DNA of 32,540 nucleotides from Streptomyces afghaniensis 772. Lineage in GTDB: Bacteria > Actinomycetota > Actinomycetes > Streptomycetales > Streptomycetaceae. The notes beneath the pieces were generated by a model. That model ran no database searches. It was not told the DNA's origin and was given only the letters and a program-made list of their open reading frames with translations. Both the position numbers and the translations under genes were made by a program. Shown here one piece after another: positions 8,690-19,118 of this stretch (positions are counted from its first letter, which is position 1; the number at the start of each line of letters is the position of its first letter). The DNA lies in NCBI GenBank assembly GCA_000415505.1, contig KE354104.1:1-32540 (forward strand), in the 5' to 3' direction.

Positions 8690-9556
8690 ATGCACATGAA
8701 CAGCGTTCCGCAGCACCTGCTGAGCGAGGACCGCCAGGAATACGAGCGGATCCTCGATGAGGCGCTGCGCTCCGCACCACACCGTCCGGAACTGACCGCT
8801 GTCGGACAGCGGCTCAACCCCGAACAACTGCGCACAATGGCGCTGAACGCCACCGCGCTCATCACGGCAGCCGCGTCGACCGAATACCAGCACTACGTCA
8901 AGGTCCGCGAGGAAATGCGCCAGCCGGCGCCGTCCAGCCAAGCGGGCGGGCGCGCGTCCGGCTCCTCCGAGCCGGGCACGGGCGCGTCGGGCCTCGCCGC
9001 CACCATGGGCGAGGTCGCCGAGACCGCCGGCGCGGGCGCCGTCGCCGTCGTCGCCGTCCTCGCTCCCGTCCTGGCCGGAACCGCCGCGGCGATCTTCCTG
9101 CTCGTCGGCTACATCCTTCAGATGCTCAACCCCGAGCAGACGTTCGCCCGGACCATGCTCACCACGGGCTGGGTGTTCGGCGCCGTGACCGCGGTCGCGA
9201 TCCTCGTCGCCGCCGTGGGACTGTTGATCACCGCCCTGCGCAACGAGCCGACGGCCGAAGGCGGCCCGCACGGCGAACTGCAGGGGGAGGTGGACCGGGC
9301 CAGGGAGGCCTGGCGTGAGGCACTGCTGGAGCGCGGCATCGTGCCGTTCCTCCGGGAAGCCCTCGTCGATCCGGACGCGAGCGCGGCGCTGCGCCACACG
9401 TCCTCGTCCACACCGGTCAGCCGGATACCGCATCTCGGATACGACCGCCCGGGGTTCACCAGCCCGGAGGAGGGCCGGCACGGCTCGCGGCCCAGCTACA
9501 GCAGTCCTGACTACAGCAGCCCGGACTTCGGAGGACCGGAACACCAACCGGAGTAG
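8690..9556 (+). CDS. Uncharacterised two-helix membrane protein with a Ser/Tyr/Pro-rich tail
   Basis: 288 residues from ATG 8690 (a second ATG at 8696 is equally possible; GGAG lies about 9 nt before the first). Residues 1-75 look helical and soluble (QHLLSEDRQEYERILDEAL). A Gly/Ser/Ala linker leads to two strongly hydrophobic segments, about 112-145 (AVAVVAVLAPVLAG, then AAIFLLVGYIL) and 162-184 (GWVFGAVTAVAILVAAVGLL). A charged helical region follows (LQGEVDRAREAWREALLERG). The last ~40 residues are disordered with a repeated SSPDY/SSPDF motif. I do not recognise a named family. It ends 43 nt before the convergent Nudix-like membrane protein. Confidence 0.75.
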   Translation: MHMNSVPQHLLSEDRQEYERILDEALRSAPHRPELTAVGQRLNPEQLRTMALNATALITAAASTEYQHYVKVREEMRQPAPSSQAGGRASGSSEPGTGASGLAATMGEVAETAGAGAVAVVAVLAPVLAGTAAAIFLLVGYILQMLNPEQTFARTMLTTGWVFGAVTAVAILVAAVGLLITALRNEPTAEGGPHGELQGEVDRAREAWREALLERGIVPFLREALVDPDASAALRHTSSSTPVSRIPHLGYDRPGFTSPEEGRHGSRPSYSSPDYSSPDFGGPEHQPE

Positions 9557-9599
9557 CGGCCCAGCCGCCGCGCGGCGCCGGTCCGCGCAGTCGGCTTCC

Positions 9600-10703
9600 T
9601 CACAGGCGGCGGAGGATCTGCGCCTCGACCCGTTCGACCGTGCTGCGGCTGAAAGCACGGACCAGTGCCAGGTGGTACAGCGCCGGTACCGTCGCCGCCC
9701 AACGGTGGACGCGGTCGTCCCGCAGCAGGTACCTGACCACCGCCGTCGGCCGGAAGGGAACGAAGTCGACGGTCTGGTGCTCCCAGCGGTCGGCGACACC
9801 CCTGCTCATCCGTGCTTGCAGATCCGTGCTCTTGAGCTCCCGCAGCCTGGCGTAGAAGTGCGCACTCCAGCCCCTCCTCTCCACGTCCAGCACGAAGGCC
9901 AGCAGCTCGAGCGTGTACTCGTCGGCCTCCAGGGACAGTTCCTCCCGCATGCCGCGGCGGGCCACCGCGTGCAGGTCGGGTGCGTTCCTCCCCGAGGAGT
10001 CGATGTGGCGTGACAGTCCCTCGTTGACCGAGGAGTTCCACACGCCCGGCGCCGTACGGACCCGGTCGCTGCGCTGGGTCACGACGAGCATGTCGTCAGC
10101 GGTGACCACCGCGATGTTGACCCCCAGGCTGCACTGGAGGAAGGCCGGGGCCTTTAGCGGATCGTCCGGGTCGAGGTAACGCGACCTGGGCGTGGTGCCG
10201 TCCGGGAGCCGGCGGTCGAGTTGCTGGGCGGCGAGGAAGGTGTAGTAGTCGGTCGGGCGCAGCCGCAGGTGGACCTCGGTGCGTTCCTCGAGTGCCGTGC
10301 GCGAGATGTCGAGGGATTCGACCGCGTACCGCGGGCCGTTCCACAGCGGAGCGCGTCCCTCGGCTTGCAGGCGCTCGCTCTCCTCGTAGATCTCGTCCCG
10401 CCAGCCGGCCATGTCCGCGGGCAGCGTCACCTCCTCGTCGAGTACGTGTACGTGGACGGTTTCGGGCGATATGGGCAGCTCTCCGTCGCCCTCGACGATG
10501 AGGGCGGACGTCTGGAGCGGCCCGAGGGAGAACGCCCGCCAGGCGGGCGCCGACTCGTCACGCCGCCCCAGGCTCCGGACCGCGCTGGTGGAGCGTCTGC
10601 GCAGGCGGTACCACGCGTCCTGCAACGGCTGCTGGAACAGCACGGCGAACACCATGCCGAGTGCGGCGCCCACGACACCGTTGACCACATCGATCCCATC
10701 CAT
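9600..10703 (-). CDS. Membrane-anchored protein with a Nudix-like domain
   Basis: 367 residues. One hydrophobic helix at the N-terminus (about residues 7-24, VVNGVVGAALGMVFAVLF), followed by Arg-rich YRLRRR, suggests a cytoplasmic C-terminal domain. Residues ~185-330 resemble a Nudix fold: VNIAVVTADDMLVVTQRS, then APDLHAVARRGMREELSLEA, then LELLAFVLDVERRGW. The helix keeps REELxxE, close to the Nudix REUXEE core, but the preceding Gly and Glu spacing is not canonical, so hydrolase activity is uncertain. Residues 50-180 match no domain I know and may form a sensing or partner module. The gene follows thiC (79 nt gap) on the same strand and could be read from the thiC promoter. Confidence 0.72.
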   Translation of the reverse strand: MDGIDVVNGVVGAALGMVFAVLFQQPLQDAWYRLRRRSTSAVRSLGRRDESAPAWRAFSLGPLQTSALIVEGDGELPISPETVHVHVLDEEVTLPADMAGWRDEIYEESERLQAEGRAPLWNGPRYAVESLDISRTALEERTEVHLRLRPTDYYTFLAAQQLDRRLPDGTTPRSRYLDPDDPLKAPAFLQCSLGVNIAVVTADDMLVVTQRSDRVRTAPGVWNSSVNEGLSRHIDSSGRNAPDLHAVARRGMREELSLEADEYTLELLAFVLDVERRGWSAHFYARLRELKSTDLQARMSRGVADRWEHQTVDFVPFRPTAVVRYLLRDDRVHRWAATVPALYHLALVRAFSRSTVERVEAQILRRL

Positions 10704-10781
10704 GCCACGACAGTAGGGATCTTGGACCGGACAGGCGACGCCGTGCTGTTTTCCGTTACGCGATCAATGCCGCGGGCCGCG

Positions 10782-12742
<1,961 letters not shown>

Positions 12743-12820
12743 ACAAAAGGTGCCTCCACGCTAGCGGCAATTCTGGCGCGGTGAACAGAGGGCCCCCCTC
12801 GTTCTTGCGATGATCGGTCG

Positions 12821-14557
12821 GTGACCACGACGCAGCGTCCTCCTTACCCACCGCCCGAACCGCCCCGCGGATCCGGCGCCGGCAACGGCAACGGCCGTGG
12901 ACACGAGCACGATTTCGCCGCCGGGGGCGGGCAGGGGCCTGCCCGGGGACAGACACAGGGGCACAGGCCCGGTCCCGGCAGCGGCCACAGTGCCGGTCCG
13001 GCCGGTACGTACGGTGCCGGTTCCGGAGGCTGGCACGGCCCTGGCCCCGGAGAGGGCGACAGGCCCGGCGGAGGCGACGGGTACGGGCACGGAGAAGGCG
13101 ACAGGCCCGGCGGAGGCCACGGGCGCGGCGGAGACGACGGGTACGGCGAAGGACCCGGTCCGGGCGGAGGCCACGGGCACGGTGGAGGCGACGGGCACGG
13201 CGGTGGCGACGACGGGCACGGTCACGGAAACGGACCCGGCTCCGCCCCGGGCGGCGGGCACGGGCACTCGCACAGCCACAACCATGGTCCTGCCACGCCC
13301 GTCTCCATGCACTTGCGCAAGGTCATCGCGGCGGTCCTGATCCCCTTCGCCGCCGCCGTGCTGGTCGGTCTCGCCGTGCTGTGGCCGGGCGGCGCCCCGC
13401 CGCACGAGCGCACCGGCGTCGGCTTCGACCGGCAGACACAGGAGGCCTCGGTCACCAAGGTCGTGTCGGTGAGCTGCAAGGAGGCCGGCGCCTCGGGCGT
13501 CCCGCCGACCGGCGACACCTCCACCGCCGAGGGCTCCTCCGCGGTGCAGCAGGAGAACGGCACCTGCAAGCGGGCGACGATCCGGGTCGACAGCGGCAAG
13601 GACAAGGGCCGTACCTTCACCGAGATCGTCCAGCCGGACCAGTCCCGCCAGTTGCACGAGGGCCAGAAGGTCGTGGTCGCCTACGAGCCCTCCGCGCCGA
13701 AGGACCTCCAGTACTCGGTCACCGACATCAACCGCCGCCTGCCCTTGGCGCTGCTCGCCGGTATCTTCGCCCTCGCCGTCGTGGTCGTCGGGCGACTGCG
13801 GGGTGTCATGGCCCTGGTCTCGCTGGCCATCAGCTTCATGGTGCTGAACTTCTTCATCCTGCCCGCGATCCTTCAGGGCTCGAACCCGCTGCTCGTGGCG
13901 GTGGTGGGCGCGAGCGCCATCATGCTCATCGCCCTGTATCTGTGTCATGGCCTGTCCGCGCGGACCTCCGTAGCGGTGCTCGGCACCCTGATCTCGCTGC
14001 TGCTGATCGGCGTTCTCGGCTCGCTGTTCATCGACTGGGCCGCGCTCACCGGCAACACCGACGACAACACCGGTCTGATCCACGGCCTCTACCCGACGAT
14101 CGACATGAGCGGTCTGCTGCTCGCCGGCGTCATCATCGGATCGCTCGGTGTGCTCGACGACGTGACGGTCACGCAGACGTCGGCGGTCTGGGAGCTGCAC
14201 GAGGCCAATCCGTCCATGGGCTGGCGTGGCCTCTACCGCGCGGGGATCCGGATCGGCCGCGACCACATCGCCTCGGTCGTCAACACCCTGGTCCTCGCCT
14301 ACGCGGGTGCCGCGCTGCCGCTGCTCCTGCTGTTCTCCATCGCGCAGAGCGGTGTCGGGACGGTCGCCAACAGCGAGCTGGTCGCGGAGGAGATCGTGCG
14401 CACGCTGGTCGGTTCGATCGGCCTGGTCGCCTCGGTGCCGGTCACCACGGCCCTTGCGGCACTGGTGGTCTCGGCCGACCGCCCGGGAGCGCAGCCGGCC
14501 GCGGAGGCCGCCGCTGTCCCGGCACGCGGGGGGAGGGGCCGGCGCCGTAAGCGCTGA
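12821..14557 (+). CDS. YibE/F-like integral membrane protein with a Gly/His-rich N-terminal extension
   Basis: 578 residues. From residue ~163 (MHLRKVIAAVLIPFAAAVLVG) the protein is a YibE/F-type membrane protein: one helix, an extracytoplasmic segment with two Cys (VSCKEAG, GTCKRA), then about seven more helices with family phrases RLRGVMALVSLAISF, LIHGLYPTIDMSGLL and GVLDDVTVTQTSAVWEL. Its function is unknown; in Lactococcus a YibE/F-type protein has been linked to secretion. The first ~160 residues are low complexity, built of Gly, His, Asp and Pro with many HGHG and GHSHSHNHG clusters, which could bind metal. The start GTG 12821 has no good Shine-Dalgarno, so a later start is possible; a start at ATG 13307 would remove the extension. 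It is divergent from thiC. Confidence 0.83.
   Translation: MTTTQRPPYPPPEPPRGSGAGNGNGRGHEHDFAAGGGQGPARGQTQGHRPGPGSGHSAGPAGTYGAGSGGWHGPGPGEGDRPGGGDGYGHGEGDRPGGGHGRGGDDGYGEGPGPGGGHGHGGGDGHGGGDDGHGHGNGPGSAPGGGHGHSHSHNHGPATPVSMHLRKVIAAVLIPFAAAVLVGLAVLWPGGAPPHERTGVGFDRQTQEASVTKVVSVSCKEAGASGVPPTGDTSTAEGSSAVQQENGTCKRATIRVDSGKDKGRTFTEIVQPDQSRQLHEGQKVVVAYEPSAPKDLQYSVTDINRRLPLALLAGIFALAVVVVGRLRGVMALVSLAISFMVLNFFILPAILQGSNPLLVAVVGASAIMLIALYLCHGLSARTSVAVLGTLISLLLIGVLGSLFIDWAALTGNTDDNTGLIHGLYPTIDMSGLLLAGVIIGSLGVLDDVTVTQTSAVWELHEANPSMGWRGLYRAGIRIGRDHIASVVNTLVLAYAGAALPLLLLFSIAQSGVGTVANSELVAEEIVRTLVGSIGLVASVPVTTALAALVVSADRPGAQPAAEAAAVPARGGRGRRRKR
12950..13290 (+). repeat. Low-complexity, internally repeated Gly/His-coding DNA
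   Basis: Irregular repeats of GGC/GGAG/GGCAC units. The 16-base run GGCGACAGGCCCGGCG occurs at least twice (near 13056 and 13100), encoding GDRPGGG each time, followed by GHG/GDG variants. This kind of tract can change length by slippage. Confidence 0.7.
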
Positions 14558-14663
14558 CGCCTCTCGAACTCCGGAGCCATCTGCCCTGCCGCAGGGAAGC
14601 GTTCCTGCACGGCTCGGCGGGATCCGGTGAAGCGTTACTCCACCGTGCCGCCCGACGGGTGCC

Positions 14664-15098
14664 TCAGCCGGCGCCCTGTTCCGCGAGGATGCGGTCCAGG
14701 GCCTCGTCGAGATGGGCGTCGAAGTCGGCGAGCGAGCCTTCCTGGCCCAGTGGCACCAGCTTGTCGGTGCGGTCGAGGAAGGCGACCAGCGGGGCCGTCG
14801 ACGACCGGAACAGCGCCTGGTCACTGCCCACCTGAAGCCGGATCAACACCTCGCCCAGCGAGTCCGGTTCGACGGGCGTGACCCGCACATCGCCCTCCCC
14901 GCACGGCCGGCCGACACCGTCGATCAGCAACTCCCGGCCGAAAGCCCACGTCACCGGGGCATCACCCGGCAAGTGGAAGGTCAGCCGGACGGCATAGGGA
15001 TCACTGGTCTCATAGCGCAGCTCCACCGGAATGCGGAAGGAGAGTTCCTCGGACACGAGAAAGCTCATCATGACCTCTGCCTGTACGGACTCGCGCAT
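14664..15098 (-). CDS. ssgA: SsgA, sporulation-specific cell-division activator
   Basis: 144 residues from ATG 15098 (MRESVQAEVMMSFLVSEELS); an in-frame ATG at 15113 adds five residues but the later start matches the family. SsgA-like proteins occur only in morphologically complex actinomycetes. SsgA marks sites of cell-wall change in hyphae and helps place SsgB, which recruits FtsZ to future sporulation septa. Family features seen: FRIPVELRYE, DPYAVRLTFHLPGDAPVTWAFGRELL, and LVAFLDRTDKLVPLGQE. The gene directly follows ssgR on the same strand, the established arrangement. In S. coelicolor ssgA transcription needs SsgR. It converges on the YibE/F gene with a 106-bp gap. Confidence 0.96.
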   Translation of the reverse strand: MRESVQAEVMMSFLVSEELSFRIPVELRYETSDPYAVRLTFHLPGDAPVTWAFGRELLIDGVGRPCGEGDVRVTPVEPDSLGEVLIRLQVGSDQALFRSSTAPLVAFLDRTDKLVPLGQEGSLADFDAHLDEALDRILAEQGAG

Positions 15099-15197
15099 CG
15101 CTAACCCCGTCATTCGCCGTGGACTGGCCGGGACCGAACCTCTGACACTTGATGGAATCTTGCTGAACGTACACAGCAGATCACAAGGAGTGAGTTT

Positions 15198-16049
15198 TCA
15201 CATACTGATAGAGAGCGCGAGCGACCCGAGCAGACTCCCGATCTCGCTCTGCAACTGCCGGGCCGCCGGGAGCAGCCGGTGCTCCTGGTGGGCGGGCAGG
15301 GAGATGGCCATCGTCGCGGCCGTCGTGCCGAGGGTGAGCGGAATCGCCGCGCAGACGGCGCCCAGGGCGTACTCCTGACGCTCGGTCACCGGTTCCATTC
15401 GCCGCACCCGTTCGAGACGGCGCAGCAGGCTGTGGTTGTCCCGCACGGTGTAGGGCGTGAGGGCCTGCACCGGATAGCGGTCGAGGTGGTCCCGGCGGGC
15501 CTCCTCGTCCAGCTGGGACAGCAGGCACTGCCCGATGGCGTGCGCGTGCCCGGTCTCCCGGAAGTCGGCCCACTCCTCGACCGCGGGAATGCCCGGGGTG
15601 TCGGAGACGCACATGACCTCGATCTCGCCCTCGCGGTACACCGCGTAGTACACGGGGACGCCGAGCACGTCCCGCCAGTGCGCGAGCGCGTCGACGACCG
15701 TGCTGCGACGTTTCTGCCGTGCCCCGCTGCTGCTCAGCCGCTCGGCGGCGTCACCGAGGAAGAACAGGCCCTTGTCCCGGCGCAGATAACCCTCGTGCAC
15801 GAGGGTGCGCAGCAGGTGGTACGTCGTGGGCAGGGCCAGCCCGGTCTCCCGGGCCAGCTGCTTGGCGGGGGCGCCGTACTCGTGTGCGGCGACGGTCTCC
15901 AGCAGGCGCATCGCGCGCTGCACGGACCCGATGAGGGTCGCCGGAGGGGGTGGCGTGGCGGGAGGCGGTTGCTCGGAGCGGGGCGCCGAGCGGGGTTGCG
16001 CGGGGACGGTGTGCAGGTGGTGGACAGGTGCGGTGTCAGCCGGAGCCAA
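15198..16049 (-). CDS. ssgR: SsgR, IclR-family activator of ssgA
   Basis: 283 residues. A Pro/Ala-rich N-terminal ~38 residues precede a winged helix (SVQRAMRLLETVAAHEYGAP, then AKQLARETGLALPTTYHLLRTLVHEGYL) and an IclR effector-binding domain (~110-270; AHAIGQCLLSQLD is typical). It lies just upstream of ssgA on the same strand (99 bp apart), as in other streptomycetes, where SsgR switches on ssgA during development. The N-terminal extension makes the true start uncertain; an internal start near SVQRAM would remove the disordered part. The gap between stop and ssgA should hold the SsgR-dependent promoter, but no operator repeat is clear by eye. Confidence 0.92.
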   Translation of the reverse strand: MAPADTAPVHHLHTVPAQPRSAPRSEQPPPATPPPPATLIGSVQRAMRLLETVAAHEYGAPAKQLARETGLALPTTYHLLRTLVHEGYLRRDKGLFFLGDAAERLSSSGARQKRRSTVVDALAHWRDVLGVPVYYAVYREGEIEVMCVSDTPGIPAVEEWADFRETGHAHAIGQCLLSQLDEEARRDHLDRYPVQALTPYTVRDNHSLLRRLERVRRMEPVTERQEYALGAVCAAIPLTLGTTAATMAISLPAHQEHRLLPAARQLQSEIGSLLGSLALSISM

Positions 16050-16257
16050 GGGTCACTCCCGAAGCGCGAGGGGGCAGACCGTGCCGATGGGACACGGGTG
16101 GGGGTGTATGCCGCTCGCGGGGGATGTCCCCGCGTCGAGTTCCGGACTCTATTCGTCTGCCACCGCACGCAGACGGCCTGGAACGGAAACTTCCCCCGGC
16201 CGAGGGAACCGGTGACTCCGGGTGTTTCCCGCTACCCCCACCGGTTTCCCACCGGTC

Positions 16258-16470
16258 TCACCAGTCGCTGCGCGACGAGGAGCTCGACGTGAACTTCCGT
16301 ACGACGTAGATAAGTCCGCCGACCAGCGCCACGAAGACCAGCACCTTGAAGAGCAGTCCGATGACGAAGCCGACCACACTGGCGATCAGCCCGCCGAACA
16401 CGACCAGGGCGATGACCGGCACCGCGATCCACTTCACCCACCACGGCAGTCCCGTGAAGATCTCTCGCAT
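16258..16470 (-). CDS. Small membrane protein, DUF5326-like
   Basis: 70 residues: MREIFTGLPWWVKWIAVPVI, then two hydrophobic segments (about 13-32 and 34-56), a basic YVVRKF and a Ser-rich tail. This is the pattern of the Streptomyces DUF5326 family; function unknown. AAGGA lies about 10 nt before the ATG. It sits between ssgR and the cupin gene on the same strand, with a 164-bp gap on the cupin side and 208 bp on the ssgR side, so it probably has its own promoter. Confidence 0.8.
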   Translation of the reverse strand: MREIFTGLPWWVKWIAVPVIALVVFGGLIASVVGFVIGLLFKVLVFVALVGGLIYVVRKFTSSSSSRSDW

Positions 16471-16634
16471 CGCCCTCGTCCTTACCTCTCCACCCGTTCG
16501 AGTGCCGGGTCCTGTCGGTCTTTCCGGATCCTGATGTCCTGCACTCGATGCTAGGTCCGGGAGGGGGCCCGGCGGGGGCCTCGCATCCCTTGTCGTCCCC
16601 TGACCGATCCCCTAGGGAACCCTGAGGCGGCCCG

Positions 16635-16952
16635 TCAGCTCTCGGGCGGAGAGAAGACCACCAGCACCCTCAGGTCCTCGGTGATGTGGTGGAACTTGTG
16701 CGCGACACCGGCCGGCACATAGATCACGCTTCCGCGCGCCACCTGCGTCGTCTCCAGCCCGACGGTGACCGCGGCACGACCGCTCACAACGAAGTAGACC
16801 TCGTCCTGATTGTGCGGCTTCTGTGGATCCTGGTCGCCCGCATCGAGGGCGTACAGGCCGACCGACATGTTCTGCTCCCGCAGAAACTGCAGGTAGGCGC
16901 CCTCGTTGGCGGCGCGCTCCGCCTCCAGTTCGTCCAGCCGGAATACCTTCAT
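16635..16952 (-). CDS. Single-domain cupin protein
   Basis: 105 residues from ATG 16952 (MKVFRLDELEAERAANEGAY). One cupin barrel: motif 1 is QKPHNQDEVYFVVSGRA (metal-ligand His and Glu), motif 2 is YVPAGVAHKFHHI (His). Such small cupins may be dioxygenases, isomerases or metal-dependent binding proteins; the substrate cannot be told. The same frame stays open upstream to 17672, but that part is the antisense of the next two genes and should be ignored. It is divergent from the holin-like gene with about 60 bp between starts. Confidence 0.85.
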   Translation of the reverse strand: MKVFRLDELEAERAANEGAYLQFLREQNMSVGLYALDAGDQDPQKPHNQDEVYFVVSGRAAVTVGLETTQVARGSVIYVPAGVAHKFHHITEDLRVLVVFSPPES

Positions 16953-17015
16953 CGTCTTGTCCGCCCCTGCCTCGTGTCCCCATGTCCGATCAGGTCTGCC
17001 ACGATCAGACACATG

Positions 17016-17390
17016 ATGAATTTTGTAGTCAAGACGATCGCCAACGCGGGTGCCCTGGCGGTCGCCGTATGGCTGCTCGACAAGATCACCCTGACCGGTG
17101 ACAGCACGGGCAAGAAGGCCGGCACCCTGATAGTCGTAGCGCTGATCTTCGGCCTGGTGAACTTCCTGGTCAAGCCGGTCGTCAAGCTCCTCAGCCTTCC
17201 GCTGCTGATCCTGACGCTCGGCCTGTTCACCCTGGTCGTCAACGCGCTGATGCTGCTGCTCACCTCGTGGCTGGCCGACCAGGTCGACCTCAGCTTCCAC
17301 GTCGAGGGCTTCTGGACGGCCGTCCTGGGCGGTCTGATCATCTCGGTCGTCTCCTGGGCGCTGCACGTCGTCCTGCCCGACAAGGACTGA
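17016..17390 (+). CDS. Phage-holin-4-like (YvlD-type) membrane protein
   Basis: About 124 residues (ATG 17016, or ATG 17013 giving one more Met). Four hydrophobic helices: AGALAVAVWLLDKI, TLIVVALIFGLVNFLVKPVV, LPLLILTLGLFTLVVNALMLLL, FWTAVLGGLIISVVSWAL. The FGLVNFLVKPVVKLLSLPLLILTLG stretch is diagnostic of the Phage_holin_4_2/YvlD family, a chromosomal family despite its name. Function unknown, perhaps envelope maintenance. It lies 6 nt before ptpA and is probably first in that operon. Confidence 0.87.
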   Translation: MNFVVKTIANAGALAVAVWLLDKITLTGDSTGKKAGTLIVVALIFGLVNFLVKPVVKLLSLPLLILTLGLFTLVVNALMLLLTSWLADQVDLSFHVEGFWTAVLGGLIISVVSWALHVVLPDKD

Positions 17391-17396
17391 GCGCGT

Positions 17397-17888
17397 ATGA
17401 CGTACCGCGTCTGCTTCGTCTGCACGGGCAACATCTGCCGTTCCCCGATGGCCGAGAGCGTCTTCCGCGCCCGCGTGGCGGAGGCCGGGCTCGACGGCCT
17501 GGTCGAGGTCGACAGCGCCGGCACGGGCGGCTGGCACGAGGGCGACGGCGCCGACCCGCGTACGGCGGCGGTCCTGGAGGAGAACGGCTACGCCACCGGC
17601 CACACGGCCCGGCAGTTCCAGCCGTCGTGGTTCTCCCGCCTCGATCTGGTCGTCGCCCTCGACTCCGGCCACCTCAGGGCGCTGCGCCGCCTCGCGCCCA
17701 CGGAACAGGACGCGCAGAAGGTGCGTCTGCTGCGTTCGTACGACCCCGCCGCCGGTGACGACCTCGACGTACCGGACCCCTACTACGGGGGCGCCGAGGG
17801 CTTCGAGGAGTGCCTTGAGATGGTGGAGGCGGCGAGCGCCGGTCTGCTCGCCGCAGTGCGTGAGGACGTGGAAGGACAGGCTGCATGA
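17397..17888 (+). CDS. ptpA: Low-molecular-weight protein-tyrosine phosphatase
   Basis: 163 residues. The P-loop CTGNICRSP at residues 9-17 carries the catalytic cysteine and arginine. The general-acid aspartate is in DVPDPYYGG. DSAGTGGWHEGDGADPRTAAVL is also typical. The protein removes phosphate from tyrosine residues; the S. coelicolor PtpA homologue has been linked to secondary-metabolite production. The start overlaps the tail of the holin-like gene's region (AAGGA in that stop context), and its stop overlaps the next gene (ATGA), so translation is coupled. Confidence 0.96.
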   Translation: MTYRVCFVCTGNICRSPMAESVFRARVAEAGLDGLVEVDSAGTGGWHEGDGADPRTAAVLEENGYATGHTARQFQPSWFSRLDLVVALDSGHLRALRRLAPTEQDAQKVRLLRSYDPAAGDDLDVPDPYYGGAEGFEECLEMVEAASAGLLAAVREDVEGQAA

Positions 17889-19108
17889 GCGAATCCGCGA
17901 CGGGTGACGCGCATCGGGTGACAGGCGACGCCGGCCGGGCGGATGCCGCGGGCCGGGTGGCGCGCGACGTCGGCCAGGCGGCCGCGGGCGCCGGTGACGG
18001 CACGCGCGCGGTGCGGGCCGGGCTGCCCGAGCCGGCCAAGTACGAACCGACCCTGCCGGGACCGGTCTTCGCCGCCCACTACCACCTGCCGGGCGAGCCC
18101 ACCGGCCCCTACACCTACGGCCGCGACGAGAACCCGACCTGGACGCTGCTGGAGCGCGCCGTCGGCGAGCTGGAGGCGCCCGGCCAGGACGCCGTCGAGA
18201 CGCTCGTGTTCGCCTCCGGCATGGCCGCGACCTCGGCGGTGCTCTTCTCCCAGCTGCGCGCCGGGGACGTGTGCGTCCTGCCCGACGACGGCTACCAGGC
18301 GCTGCCCCTGGTGCGCGCCCAGCTGGAGGCGTACGGCATCGAGGTGCGCACCGCGCCCACCCGTGACGACGCCCAGCTCGACGTCCTCGACGGCGCGAAG
18401 CTGCTGTGGATCGAGACGCCGTCGAACCCCGGCCTCGACGTGTGCGACATCAGGCGGCTCGCGGAGGCGGCGCACGCGCGTGGCGCCCTGGTGGCCGTCG
18501 ACAACACCCTGGCGACACCGCTCGGCCAGCGTCCCCTGGAGCTCGGCGCCGACTTCGCGGTGGCCAGCGGCACCAAGCAGCTCACCGGTCACGGCGACAT
18601 CCTCCTGGGCTACGTCGTCGGCCGGAACCCCGAGGCCATGGCCGCCGTACGCCGCTGGCGGAAGATCGTCGGTGCGATTCCCGGGCCGATGGAGGCCTGG
18701 CTCGCGCACCGTTCGATCGCGACACTCCAGATGCGGGTCGACCGGCAGAGCGCGACGGCCCTGGCCGTCGCCGAGGCGCTGCGCGAGCGGCCCGAGGTGA
18801 CCGGGCTGCGCTACCCCGGACTTCCCGGCGACCCCGCCCACAAGATCGCCGCGCAGCAGATGCGGCGCTACGGCTGCGTGGTGTCGTTCACGCTGCCCAC
18901 GCGCGCGCGTGCCGACCGTTTTCTCGACGCCCTGCGGCTCGTGGACGACGCGACGAGCTTCGGCGGAGTGCGGTCCACGGCCGAACGGCGCGGACGCTGG
19001 GGCGGCGACGCGGTGCCGGAAGGTTTCATCCGCCTCTCGGTCGGCGCCGAGGACCCCGAGGACCTCGTGGCCGATGTGCTGCGCGCGCTGGAGGCGTCGG
19101 CAGCCTGA
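17885..19108 (+). CDS. Cystathionine gamma-lyase-type PLP enzyme (Cys/Met metabolism)
   Basis: 407 residues. Fold-type I PLP enzyme with TYGRDENPTWTLLERAVGELE, VFASGMAATSAVL, WIETPSNPGLDV and the PLP-lysine site ASGTKQLTGHGDILLG. The C-terminus FGGVRSTAERRGRW and GFIRLSVGAEDPEDL fits the Cys/Met family, whose members make or break cystathionine, homocysteine or methionine C-S bonds. Which reaction this one does is not certain. The first ~45 residues are an Ala/Gly/Asp-rich extension. AAGGA sits 8 nt before the ATG, supporting this start. It overlaps ptpA by 4 nt and ends before a strong hairpin. Confidence 0.93.
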   Translation: MSESATGDAHRVTGDAGRADAAGRVARDVGQAAAGAGDGTRAVRAGLPEPAKYEPTLPGPVFAAHYHLPGEPTGPYTYGRDENPTWTLLERAVGELEAPGQDAVETLVFASGMAATSAVLFSQLRAGDVCVLPDDGYQALPLVRAQLEAYGIEVRTAPTRDDAQLDVLDGAKLLWIETPSNPGLDVCDIRRLAEAAHARGALVAVDNTLATPLGQRPLELGADFAVASGTKQLTGHGDILLGYVVGRNPEAMAAVRRWRKIVGAIPGPMEAWLAHRSIATLQMRVDRQSATALAVAEALRERPEVTGLRYPGLPGDPAHKIAAQQMRRYGCVVSFTLPTRARADRFLDALRLVDDATSFGGVRSTAERRGRWGGDAVPEGFIRLSVGAEDPEDLVADVLRALEASAA

Positions 19109-19118
19109 CCATCCCCAC

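Noticed and set aside
12950-13290. CRISPR-like or phage repeat array
   Set aside because: The repeats are irregular, in frame and code for Gly/His-rich protein; there are no spacers.
17016-17390. Phage remnant, from the holin-like gene
   Set aside because: This family is chromosomal and widespread; no other phage gene or attachment site is nearby.
16965-17672. Long open frame continuing upstream of the cupin on the minus strand
   Set aside because: It is antisense to the holin-like and ptpA genes and does not match any family.
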